A stretch of 50,973 nucleotides of DNA from a bacterium (GTDB lineage: Bacteria > Cyanobacteriota > Vampirovibrionia > Gastranaerophilales > Gastranaerophilaceae): contig JAGCBH010000032.1 of assembly GCA_017652265.1 (NCBI GenBank), positions 1-50,973 of the forward strand. Direction: 5' to 3'. This document shows, in pieces, positions 9,055 through 17,416 of this stretch. The notes under the pieces are model-generated. The model was given only the letters and a program-made list of their open reading frames with translations, did no database searches and was not told where the DNA came from. Numbering within the stretch: the first letter of the stretch is position 1; every line of letters starts with the position of its first letter. Both the position numbers and the translations under genes were made by a program.

Positions 9055-11880
9055 TTACTGATTCTTTAAATCTTTCAGATAATCTTTGTTATAAGCAAGT
9101 GTATCTTTAGTTGCGCAAATTGCGTAAATCGGTTTGTTTGCAAAGACGTATTGAGCGGCACGCTGTATATCGTCAACAGTAATTTCATCTATTGCATTAA
9201 ATAACTGATTTACATAGTCAGGTCCGTAATAAGAGCCTTCAAGCCCGCCCATTATATGTACAGTCTTTTTCAGTCCGCCTTCTGAACTTGAGAGTAATAT
9301 GTTTTTAAGGCTTAGTTTTGCAGATTCCAATTCTTCTTCAGATACTTTTTCGTTTACCATTTTCTGAATATTTTCATTAAAACCATCTATGGCTTTTTGA
9401 ACATTATCATAACTTACTTCGCCTGTATCTTTGTTATCGGTAGTAGTTTTTATACTGAGATTAATCATTTCGGTATCTCCGATCCCTTTTATATCAGACT
9501 GAACATTGTAGCAGAGTTTTCTTGTTTCTCTGAGATCTGAGAATAACCTGGATGAAGAACTTCCGCCCAAGATATTGTTCATAAGTGTAATGGCAGCAAT
9601 ATCTTTTACGTTGAAGGATTTTTTATAGGTGAATGTTTCCAGAATTTTTGCCTGATTTGTATTTTCGGGAACAACGAATATTCTTGTTGTTTCGTTAGGT
9701 TTGTAATTTTCCTTTACCTGAAATTCCCAAGGTTTAAATTCATCAAATTCATTCAATTTGCCAAATATATTATTTTTCAAATCGGAATTTTCTTTGAATG
9801 GTGCTGAAATTGCTACTGCTGCCGATGCTTCTTCAATGAATTTAGCGTGTAAACCCATAACATCATCTAAAGTCGTTTTGTCTATTGCGTTAATAATTTC
9901 TCTTGGGGTCATACCATCAACATCACCTCTGAATAAATAAGTTTTAACCAAATCAGAGGTTTTTGTTTTGTAAATTGAAATAGCATTTTTCAAATCTTTT
10001 TTTACTTGTTCAAATTCTTCTTCTGTTAAACGAGGTTCATAATAAACTTCCTGCATTGCATTTACGGTTTTATCAAGGTTTTCAGGTTCAAACTGAGCAA
10101 TGAAAGTCAGCCCGTTGCCACAAAAAATACTCATTGATATTCCGGATTTTTGCAGCTCATTGATGTAGGTTTTTTGGTCTTTATCCATTGTGCCTTTATT
10201 GAACAATTCGCGTAAAATCATTGCGGCACCAATATTTTCTTTAGTCCTGAAATCAGGCGGAAGATTAATTGCCAATTCCATTGTGCAGCGGTCACTTGGG
10301 TTTTCATTTGTGACAATATCAATGTTATTTGGAAGAATATATTGTTCCATATTGCTCTTCTTTATAACAGTATTTGCTCTTCCAAAGGATAATTGATGGG
10401 CTTCTTCATAATTTTCTTTAATTGATTCCGGTGTTGCGGATTTCGGGTGTATGACCATCAGGGAAACTTTGTTAAGGTCAAGATATTTCTTAGCGGTTTC
10501 TGCTAAATCTTCTGCGGTCATGTTTTTAACGATTTTTTTGAAATCGGTTATTTCTCCTAATCCGCCGCTTGTAACAGCTTCGCCTACTAGTGCATTGACT
10601 TCTTCCGAAAATTCAAATGCTTGTGAAAAATTAAGTAACAACTGTTTTTTTACTATTTCCATTTCTTCTTTTGAAGGCGGATTATTTTTTATTTTTTCAA
10701 TTTCTTCAAATAAAACTTTCAATACTTTTTCGGAATTCTTTTCGTTTGTTTTGCTGGCAAACAGAGTAGCGACTTCTCCGTCATTTTTAGAAGATATTTT
10801 TTCATCAAATATTCCTACCCCTGTTCCGAATTCTTTAAGGCGTTCGTCAAGACGTGAACTTTTCATATTTGAAAGAATCATACACAACGCAGCCATCTTA
10901 ATTTTATCTTCATTGTTATCGGCTTTTGGCCCGTTGAATGCCGCATATATCAATGTCCCTTTTGTTTTTGGGGATATTACGTCCTGTCTTACAGGCATTT
11001 GAATCGGATTTAACGGTTCAAAATATCTGTTTTCCGGCGGCTTTTTCATTGATGTGAAATTCTTTGCGATTAAGTTTATAGCTTCTTTTTCATCAACGTC
11101 TCCGGTTATTACCGTTGTGAGATTTGCGGGATAATAGTTCTGATTAAAGTAATTGACTACATCTTCTCTTGTTAAATTTGTTATATTATCGGTTGTTCCG
11201 CCTATTAAATCGGCAGATTTTGTATTTATGTCGTACAAATTTTTAATTACTGTCTGAATACCAAGGTTTTCCGGATCAGAAGTTATCATGTTGATTTCTG
11301 AATTGACGATTAATTTTTCTTTTTCAAGCATTTCAGGTAAAAACTTTGGATATTGCATCATTGAAGCATGCATTTTTATCTGTTCTTCCAAATCACTGTC
11401 ATTTAAAAGATTTGATTTTATGTAATAGTTTGTTTCTGCCATTCCTGTTGCGGCGTTCGTATAAGCCCCCATCTTATCAACCTTTTTAAAAAATTCTCCG
11501 GCCTCAAGACCGTCAGAACCGTTAAAGAAGTTATGTTCAATAAAATGAGAAATACCTCTGATATTATCTGTTTCGTTCATAGAAACTGTCTGAACGTAGG
11601 TTTTAATTATAGTTGCACCTTCATCTTTAGGAACAATTACGACTTTCTGGCCGTTTGCCAGTTTATAACAATGTGCCGTCAGCCCTTGCGGAAGTTTAAT
11701 TTCATCGGTTTTTACGTAAGAAATCGGCTTTTTAACATTAAAATCGAGCGTTACATCAGGTAATTTATCAACGCTTTTGGTTTCCGTTTTTGCGTTTTCG
11801 TTATTACCCTTGAATATAGGATTTGTTGTGTAATTATTTAACGCATAAATATTTCTATCTAAAGAATTTACTTTAATCAT
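9055..11880 (-). CDS. M16 family zinc peptidase, fused two-domain form
   Basis: An inverzincin of 941 residues holding two M16 halves in one chain. The first half has the zinc motif HFIEH (HxxEH) followed ~75 residues on by the third ligand in LIVNSEINM. The second half lacks HxxEH, as usual, but keeps the substrate-binding signature FSDLRETRKLCYNV. The family cleaves peptides or processes proteins inside a clamshell. A longer reading frame exists, but the ATG at 11880 (MIKVNSLDR) has AAAGGTAG ~10 nt upstream and is preferred. There is no classical signal peptide; the N-terminus carries a NPIFKG motif resembling those of the small proteins at 49346-50032. Transcribed alone. Confidence 0.9.
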   Translation of the reverse strand: MIKVNSLDRNIYALNNYTTNPIFKGNNENAKTETKSVDKLPDVTLDFNVKKPISYVKTDEIKLPQGLTAHCYKLANGQKVVIVPKDEGATIIKTYVQTVSMNETDNIRGISHFIEHNFFNGSDGLEAGEFFKKVDKMGAYTNAATGMAETNYYIKSNLLNDSDLEEQIKMHASMMQYPKFLPEMLEKEKLIVNSEINMITSDPENLGIQTVIKNLYDINTKSADLIGGTTDNITNLTREDVVNYFNQNYYPANLTTVITGDVDEKEAINLIAKNFTSMKKPPENRYFEPLNPIQMPVRQDVISPKTKGTLIYAAFNGPKADNNEDKIKMAALCMILSNMKSSRLDERLKEFGTGVGIFDEKISSKNDGEVATLFASKTNEKNSEKVLKVLFEEIEKIKNNPPSKEEMEIVKKQLLLNFSQAFEFSEEVNALVGEAVTSGGLGEITDFKKIVKNMTAEDLAETAKKYLDLNKVSLMVIHPKSATPESIKENYEEAHQLSFGRANTVIKKSNMEQYILPNNIDIVTNENPSDRCTMELAINLPPDFRTKENIGAAMILRELFNKGTMDKDQKTYINELQKSGISMSIFCGNGLTFIAQFEPENLDKTVNAMQEVYYEPRLTEEEFEQVKKDLKNAISIYKTKTSDLVKTYLFRGDVDGMTPREIINAIDKTTLDDVMGLHAKFIEEASAAVAISAPFKENSDLKNNIFGKLNEFDEFKPWEFQVKENYKPNETTRIFVVPENTNQAKILETFTYKKSFNVKDIAAITLMNNILGGSSSSRLFSDLRETRKLCYNVQSDIKGIGDTEMINLSIKTTTDNKDTGEVSYDNVQKAIDGFNENIQKMVNEKVSEEELESAKLSLKNILLSSSEGGLKKTVHIMGGLEGSYYGPDYVNQLFNAIDEITVDDIQRAAQYVFANKPIYAICATKDTLAYNKDYLKDLKNQ

Positions 11881-11997
11881 CAATACACTACCTTTACTAT
11901 ATAGTATTAAAAACATTCTTGCAGAAAAAATTGCTATTTTTTTTTACCTTTGTAAAATATTCTTAACTTAAGTTAAATTTCGTGTTATAAAGTGTTT

Positions 11998-12504
11998 ATG
12001 TACGAAGTTAAAAAGAGTATATTTCTTTATCTTTCCAAGAATCAGAAATCGGCACTGTGCAATTATCTGAAGGCTTTTGTCAAAAAGAATTTTGAATTGT
12101 CAACAGAAGATATTTTTCAGAAATTTTATGATGATGAAAAATATTATCTTGAAATGCATTCTTCAAGATTTGAATTTCTTGAAAATCTGCTTGACGACGA
12201 TGAATTTAATAACGATGCTAAAAAGTACATCCATGAGTGTCACATATATTTTGAAAATAAGATAAAACAGGAACCGCTAATCAGGGCGCAACGTGCTTAT
12301 GAAAAGAAAAAACGGGAATTTTTGAAGCAGGTAAAGATGCAGCATGAAAAACCGACTAAAAAACAACTTTATTATTATGATGCTCTTTGTAAAAAATACG
12401 GAATTGAAAAAGAAGATACTGAAAATATGTCAAAATTTGACATAAAAGAGAAAATATCAGGAATTATTGATGAACATAAAGCAGATTACGAATATTTTAA
12501 TTGA
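11998..12504 (+). CDS. Uncharacterised protein with PTKKQ-type C-terminal helical domain
   Basis: I cannot assign a function. It has 168 residues, is highly charged and helical, with Lys/Glu-rich coiled-coil-like segments (..AQRAYEKKKREFLKQVKMQHE). The last ~55 residues (KPTKKQLYYYDALCKKYGIE ... MSKFDIKEKISGIIDEH) resemble a small helical module found at the C-termini of many unrelated bacterial proteins (TxKQxxYIxxL...LSKxEAxxxI). The start may be ATG 11998 or GTG 11992; neither has a good ribosome site. It overlaps prmC by 35 nt and is probably co-transcribed and translationally coupled with it. Confidence 0.65.
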   Translation: MYEVKKSIFLYLSKNQKSALCNYLKAFVKKNFELSTEDIFQKFYDDEKYYLEMHSSRFEFLENLLDDDEFNNDAKKYIHECHIYFENKIKQEPLIRAQRAYEKKKREFLKQVKMQHEKPTKKQLYYYDALCKKYGIEKEDTENMSKFDIKEKISGIIDEHKADYEYFN

Positions 12505-13309
12505 TGGTGGGATTTCTCCAGATGAGGCAAAAGCAGAAATCAGAATTATGCTTGAGCATTTTTTGGGCTATGACTTAAAAAAAGAAGTTATGGGCGAAAA
12601 ATTAACGGATGAGCAGCTTGAATTTTTAAAAGATAAAGCGGATTATAGGGTTAAAACAGGTTTGCCTGTTCAGTATATTACGGGATTTGCATACTTTATG
12701 GGTGAAAAATTTCTTGTTAATAAAGATGTTCTTATTCCCCGTGATGAAACGGAAATACTTGTAAGAGAAAGTGTTCGTCTTATAAAAGAAAATAATCTTC
12801 AAAGTGCGCTTGAAATTGGTGCGGGCTCAGGTTGTATTTCCTGTATGTGCGCAAAATTATCCGGTATTCAGGTTTTGGGTGTGGATATTTCAAATGAAGC
12901 ATTGCGCGTGGCGATTGATAACGCTACAAGGTTAAATCTGTTTAACAAAGCTATTTTTAGAAAATCAGATGTCTATTCTAAAGTTTATGACTATGAAAAG
13001 TTTGATATTATTATTTCAAATCCTCCATACATACCTTTAAAAGAAAAGAATAATCTTCAAAAAGAGGTTCAGTATGAGCCTGATACGGCGCTTTTTACAA
13101 AAGACGAATTGGGTTTGGAATTTTATGAAAGAATAATTAAAGATGCACATAAATATCTTTTGCCGAATGGATGTGTTGCTTTTGAAATAGGTATAAATCA
13201 AGCACAATACGTTAAAGAAATCCTTGAAACAAACGGATTTGCAAACGTAAATATTATAAAAGATTTGGCAGGAATTGAACGTGTAATTTCTGCGCAAATT
13301 ATTGTTTAG
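12470..13309 (+). CDS. prmC: Peptide chain release factor N5-glutamine methyltransferase PrmC
   Basis: Methylates the glutamine of the GGQ motif in release factors RF1/RF2 using S-adenosylmethionine, improving termination. The 279-residue protein has the family layout: an N-terminal helical substrate domain, the connector VQYITGFAYFMG and LIPRDETEILV, the SAM loop LEIGAGSGCIS, the acidic residue in VDIS, and the catalytic NPPY in IISNPPYIP. Start ATG 12470 follows CAGGA by 8 nt; a TTG one codon before is less likely. It overlaps the preceding unknown gene by 35 nt and the convergent nadE by 11 nt. Confidence 0.95.
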   Translation: MNIKQITNILIDGGISPDEAKAEIRIMLEHFLGYDLKKEVMGEKLTDEQLEFLKDKADYRVKTGLPVQYITGFAYFMGEKFLVNKDVLIPRDETEILVRESVRLIKENNLQSALEIGAGSGCISCMCAKLSGIQVLGVDISNEALRVAIDNATRLNLFNKAIFRKSDVYSKVYDYEKFDIIISNPPYIPLKEKNNLQKEVQYEPDTALFTKDELGLEFYERIIKDAHKYLLPNGCVAFEIGINQAQYVKEILETNGFANVNIIKDLAGIERVISAQIIV

Positions 13310-14726
13310 TGATGTAGAGTTTATGAGTTATTGGTAAATAAATTCCCTTTAAGAACGATTTTTCCGTTAATCTTACTCCCAGGCAGCACTGTTTGCGTTT
13401 GAACTGCGCGTGGTGAAATTTCTTGACAGTACTCTTAACAACATTTCTGTTATATTTTTTCGCCATTTCGTCAATAGAAAGGTTTCTTTCAAAATACATA
13501 GAGATAATGTCATCCAAAATCTCATAATCAGGCAGAGAATCACTGTCTTTTTGATTCGGAGCAAGTTCTGCTGACGGAACTTTGTCTATAATTTCCTGCG
13601 GAATAAGATTTTCTTTGGAATTTATGTATTCTGAAATCTTATATATGTTAGTTTTTGTAAGGTCGCTGATTAAATTTAATCCGCCGCAAAGGTCACCGTA
13701 TAATGTCCCATATCCAACAGCCGCTTCTGATTTATTTCCGGTAGAAAGCAATAGATAATTCTCTCTGTTTGATATAAACATCAAAATCATGCCTCTTATG
13801 CGTGCCTGTAAATTTTCTTCCGCCAAATCCTGTTTTTTCGCGCCTGCCACATCGCTTATAAATTCATTAAATAAATGAGTTATAGGGTGCGTTATGGTTT
13901 TTATTGACAAATTTTTGGCAAGTTTAAGCGAATCGTCCACGCTTCCTTTTGAAGAATACATACTTGGCATTAAAACACCTAATACATTTTCGCTCCCAAG
14001 AGCTTTAACAGATAAAACAGCGGTCAGTGCGCTGTCTATTCCGCCAGAAAGTCCAAGTACCACTTTTTTAAATCCTGTATTTTCGCAATATTCTTTTAAA
14101 GCGTATGTTGTGACGTCAATAACTTCCTGCTCAAACGGCTTGAATACAGGCTCAATAGGCTTTGTGAAATCCACCTCTTGTATAACTTCTTTGCATAAAT
14201 TGCCCTGAAAAACAAGTTCGTTTTTCAGGTTCTTAGCAAAACTTCCGCCATAATAGATGTTCTGGTCAGACATCCCGACACCGTTAACGTAAACAAAATC
14301 ACAAACGGTTTCAATACTGTCCATAAATTCTTTTATTGAATTCATTGCGTAGTAGCGGTTTTTCGCAAGTATGTATAAATCGCAATTTACATCACTTTCA
14401 AAGTCGTCAGAAACGTAAACTTTTTTACCTAAAATGTTATAAAAACCAAATTCATCAGGTTCTACGAAATCGCCGTCATGGAATAAAACGTCACCTATAA
14501 AAACGTACTGGTCTTTGACATTTTCGGCTATTTCTTCGTAAAATTTGTTTTGCAGATTGTGTGCCTTTTCGTCAAGTATTAAATCCAACCCGCCCATAGA
14601 ACCCAAATCATATTCAGGAAATACAACGATTTCGCTTGTAACTTTTTTGAGATTTCCAAGAACGGTATCTCTGTTGAAAACAAAATCTGCAATTTTCATA
14701 CGACTTTGAACAATTGAAAGTTTCAT
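13299..14726 (-). CDS. nadE: NAD+ synthetase with an inactivated, shortened glutaminase domain
   Basis: Makes NAD+ from deamido-NAD+. The C-terminal synthetase domain is intact: the PP-loop LGLSGGIDSAL (SGGIDS 227-232) and the signature STGNKSEAAVGYGTLYGDL. The N-terminal nitrilase-type domain should release ammonia from glutamine through a Glu-Lys-Cys triad. It keeps the Glu (FPE, E38), but the Lys-containing KxxLPNYxxFDE segment is missing, and the ICEDLW cysteine is Ser106 (KKVYVSDDF). At 475 residues it is shorter than usual (540-680). It is therefore expected to use free ammonia. It is last in the murC-murB-ddl-ftsQ-nadE operon, 4 nt after ftsQ. Confidence 0.9.
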   Translation of the reverse strand: MKLSIVQSRMKIADFVFNRDTVLGNLKKVTSEIVVFPEYDLGSMGGLDLILDEKAHNLQNKFYEEIAENVKDQYVFIGDVLFHDGDFVEPDEFGFYNILGKKVYVSDDFESDVNCDLYILAKNRYYAMNSIKEFMDSIETVCDFVYVNGVGMSDQNIYYGGSFAKNLKNELVFQGNLCKEVIQEVDFTKPIEPVFKPFEQEVIDVTTYALKEYCENTGFKKVVLGLSGGIDSALTAVLSVKALGSENVLGVLMPSMYSSKGSVDDSLKLAKNLSIKTITHPITHLFNEFISDVAGAKKQDLAEENLQARIRGMILMFISNRENYLLLSTGNKSEAAVGYGTLYGDLCGGLNLISDLTKTNIYKISEYINSKENLIPQEIIDKVPSAELAPNQKDSDSLPDYEILDDIISMYFERNLSIDEMAKKYNRNVVKSTVKKFHHAQFKRKQCCLGVRLTEKSFLKGIYLPITHKLYITKQ

Positions 14727-14730
14727 GATT

Positions 14731-15597
14731 TTACTCCGCTAATTTTAAGTAAGGATCTTTCCATCTAAGGTCAAGATATTTTATCTTTTCGTCCATAAGT
14801 TTTATTTCAGGCAATATGGACGGTAGTTTTCTTATACAATCATACGCATTTTTATTAAGTTTGCCAATCCTTATTTTAACAGATGGTATTTTTACAAAAA
14901 CATCATCAGGGTTTCTGTAATCTATGTATTCAATCTTTTCTTTTGAAAGAGTTTCCACATATTTCGCAAATTGTAAAAATTCTTCGGTTTTGTTCTTATC
15001 CCATTTGTGATAGTCATCCCCTCTGTTTCCGTAGGAAAGAACAAGAAGTGTCTGGAATTTGGTTATGTAAGGCGCGTATTCTTTTCCTATCAGTGCTCCG
15101 TCTTGGGTAAAGTATGCAACAGGTGTTACATCAATATCAGGTGAAATCGTCAAAACAGGAATTCTTTCTTTAATTATCAAATCCAGTCTTGCCGGGAATG
15201 CATAACGTCTTACATAAACATCTTTAACGGGCGGGAGTTCCATAACAAGTTTTTTTATTGCTTCTGGTTTTTCCGCAAAAATAGGGTATCCGCTGACTTC
15301 GTATCCGCTTAACATTTTGTAGACTTTTTCATCGGGAACAACATTATTGTTGTAAATTTTTATTATGTCACTATCCGAATGAGTAAAGGCATCCTGCGGG
15401 AGGTACCAGCCGGGAAGTTTTAAAAAGTAATAGCAACCGACAAGTAAAAGAGATGAAAGTGTGAAACGACAAAGCGTGTGAATGTGTTTCAGGTGGGTTT
15501 GTTTGCCGCGTACCCGTCTTTGCCGAATCAGCTTTTTTGCCTGTTTTTCGTGTAATTCGATATCTATTTCTTGTTGTTGTATATCTTCGTCACTCAT
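14731..15597 (-). CDS. ftsQ: Cell division protein FtsQ/DivIB
   Basis: A bitopic division protein that links early and late divisome parts. The 288-residue chain has a charged cytoplasmic N-terminus (~1-40, rich in Lys/Arg/Gln), one membrane segment (~44-64, TLSSLLLVGCYYFLKL) and an extracytoplasmic POTRA domain (~85-160, including LPPVKDVYVRRYAFPARLD and the IKERIPVL strand). A C-terminal beta domain ends in KIKYLDLRWKDPYLK, the typical FtsQ YLDLR finish. Its ATG overlaps the ddl stop (TAATG), which indicates translational coupling. Position after murC-murB-ddl is the classic division and cell wall cluster order. Confidence 0.9.
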   Translation of the reverse strand: MSDEDIQQQEIDIELHEKQAKKLIRQRRVRGKQTHLKHIHTLCRFTLSSLLLVGCYYFLKLPGWYLPQDAFTHSDSDIIKIYNNNVVPDEKVYKMLSGYEVSGYPIFAEKPEAIKKLVMELPPVKDVYVRRYAFPARLDLIIKERIPVLTISPDIDVTPVAYFTQDGALIGKEYAPYITKFQTLLVLSYGNRGDDYHKWDKNKTEEFLQFAKYVETLSKEKIEYIDYRNPDDVFVKIPSVKIRIGKLNKNAYDCIRKLPSILPEIKLMDEKIKYLDLRWKDPYLKLAE

Positions 15598-16538
15598 TAT
15601 TTGTTCAGTCCTGCGCTTTTTAAGATTAATAGTACAAGATTATCATAGTCAATACCCATTACGGCGGATTGTGCCGGTAAATCGCTTGTTTCAGTCATTC
15701 CCGGTGAGGTGTTTATTTCCAAAATATAAGGAATATCGTTTACTATAAGAAAATCAACCCTTGAAACTCCGGAACATCCTGCAATTTCATGCGCTTTTAC
15801 TGCCAAATCTTTAACTTTTCGCGTCATTTCAGGTGAAAGTTCGGCGGGTAGTATAAATTCTGTCATACCTTTTGTATATTTTGCTTCGTAATCGTACCAT
15901 TCATTTTTAGGTCTGAGTTCAAGAATTTCAGTTGCAAAAGGTTTTCCGTCACGTTCCAAAACGCCGACAGTTGTGCCGATTCCGACAAGATATTCTTCAA
16001 TAAGAACATCATTATTATACTTGCTTGCTTCTGCGTATGCTGCTGCTAATTCGTCTTTTTTATTAACCTTTGTCATGCCGAAACTTGAGCCTTCGCATAC
16101 GGGTTTTGTGATAAGCGGATATTTTAAATTTTTTGTTTTTTCAAAAACATCTTCGCCTTTTCTGACAAAAACAGATTTTATTAAAGGAATTTCACCTGTT
16201 GATGATAAAAGTCTTTTTGTGTATTCCTTGTTCATACATACGGCACTTGACATAACTCCGCAGCCGGTATAAGGAATTTTTAAAATTTCAAGTATTCCCT
16301 GAATACAGCCGTCCTCTCCGTATTTGCCATGCAAAGCGTTGTATGCGATCTCAAATTTACCGTCTTTAAGTACCTGAGCAATGTTTTCGTTAACGACAAC
16401 AAGTTCAGCATTATGAAAACCAAGACGTTGTAATGCTTCATAGCAGCCTTTACCCGAACGCATGGAAACTTCGCGCTCTGATGACATTCCGCCCGCTAAA
16501 ACCGCTATTTTTGACTCTTTTGATATATTAACCTGCAT
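15597..16538 (-). CDS. ddl: D-alanine-D-alanine ligase
   Basis: An ATP-grasp enzyme joining two D-alanines for the peptidoglycan stem. The 313 residues hold the N-terminal GGMSSEREVSMRSG (E21 equals E. coli DdlB Glu15), HGKYGEDGCIQG, the ATP-binding KYPLITKPVCEGSSFGM, the omega-loop tyrosine in WYDYEAKY, and the metal-binding DFLIVN...EINTSPGMT. All catalytic elements are present. The terminal residue before the stem end is expected to be D-Ala rather than D-Lac, as the loop is Tyr-type. The ATG follows GAGGCGG and lies 34 nt inside murB. Confidence 0.95.
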   Translation of the reverse strand: MQVNISKESKIAVLAGGMSSEREVSMRSGKGCYEALQRLGFHNAELVVVNENIAQVLKDGKFEIAYNALHGKYGEDGCIQGILEILKIPYTGCGVMSSAVCMNKEYTKRLLSSTGEIPLIKSVFVRKGEDVFEKTKNLKYPLITKPVCEGSSFGMTKVNKKDELAAAYAEASKYNNDVLIEEYLVGIGTTVGVLERDGKPFATEILELRPKNEWYDYEAKYTKGMTEFILPAELSPEMTRKVKDLAVKAHEIAGCSGVSRVDFLIVNDIPYILEINTSPGMTETSDLPAQSAVMGIDYDNLVLLILKSAGLNK

Positions 16539-17416
16539 AATTCCGCCTCTCGTTTGTTGTTTCCGCCCAGGTATATGACCTCAGGCTCTAATTTTATATC
16601 GTATTTTTCAAAAACGCAACTTTGCATTTTATAAATTAATTCTAATACATCCGTTGATGTTGCGTTTCCTGTGTTTATTATGAAATTCGCATGATTTTCC
16701 CAGACTTTTGCTCCGCCAATTGAGAAATTTTTTGCTCCGCAGTCTTCTAGAAGTTTGCCTGCCGAATTGCCTGCCGGATTTTTAAAAACACTTCCGCAAT
16801 TAGGTAAATTTAATAATGGTTGATGAGCTTTCCGGAACGCTAAAAATTCGTTCATTTTAGCGTTGACTTTCTCTATATCCTCAGGAATTAATTCAAATTC
16901 GGCTGAAAGAATTTTTATATTTTCGGTTTGGCAAATTGATGTTCTGTAACCGAATTGCATTTCGTCTTTTGATATTTCATAAAGGCCTTTGTTTTCCTTA
17001 TAGCAAACCGCTTTTATGAAATTATCCGAAATTGCCTGACCGTTAGCGGATGCATTCATATAAACTTCACCGCCTACAGAGCCCGGAAATCCTATCAAAA
17101 ATTCCAGTCCGCTCAATCCTAGTTTTGCGGCTTCCTGTGCAAGCTTTTGACCTTTAACTCCGCAAAGTGCGGTTACTCTACTGCCGTCAAAACTTATTTT
17201 ATCCATTTTTGACGTCAGAATTATTTTTTTTGAGCATCCGAAATCTGAAATTAATACATTTGACATGTTTCCCAAAACACAGACATCATTGTTTTGTTTG
17301 CAAAGGGCAACAAATTCATCAATGGTTTCGGGAAAATAAACACATTTCAAAATACCGCCGATTTTCCAGGAAGTATGTGTTTTTATGTCAAAATTTTCTT
17401 TTAATTCAATTCCCAA
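16505..17416 (-). CDS. murB: UDP-N-acetylenolpyruvoylglucosamine reductase
   Basis: FAD-dependent, NADPH-using reduction giving UDP-N-acetylmuramic acid. The 303-residue protein shows the FAD-domain motifs VLGNMSNVLISD and GLEFLIGFPGSVGGEVYMNA, the arginine of FGYRTS (R158), the proton-donor serine in CGSVFKNP (S209) and AGKLLEDCG. The late Glu in LEPEV completes the site. The layout is type II MurB (short, no Tyr loop). The start is a TTG with AGAAGG ~9 nt upstream, inside the end of murC (11-nt overlap). It overlaps ddl by 34 nt. Confidence 0.95.
   Translation of the reverse strand: MGIELKENFDIKTHTSWKIGGILKCVYFPETIDEFVALCKQNNDVCVLGNMSNVLISDFGCSKKIILTSKMDKISFDGSRVTALCGVKGQKLAQEAAKLGLSGLEFLIGFPGSVGGEVYMNASANGQAISDNFIKAVCYKENKGLYEISKDEMQFGYRTSICQTENIKILSAEFELIPEDIEKVNAKMNEFLAFRKAHQPLLNLPNCGSVFKNPAGNSAGKLLEDCGAKNFSIGGAKVWENHANFIINTGNATSTDVLELIYKMQSCVFEKYDIKLEPEVIYLGGNNKREAELCRLIYQKSQK

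Noticed and set aside
10451-11002. 183-residue plus-strand ORF
   Set aside because: It is antisense to a well-supported M16 peptidase and its Ser/Phe-rich composition is what reverse-complemented coding AT-rich DNA gives.
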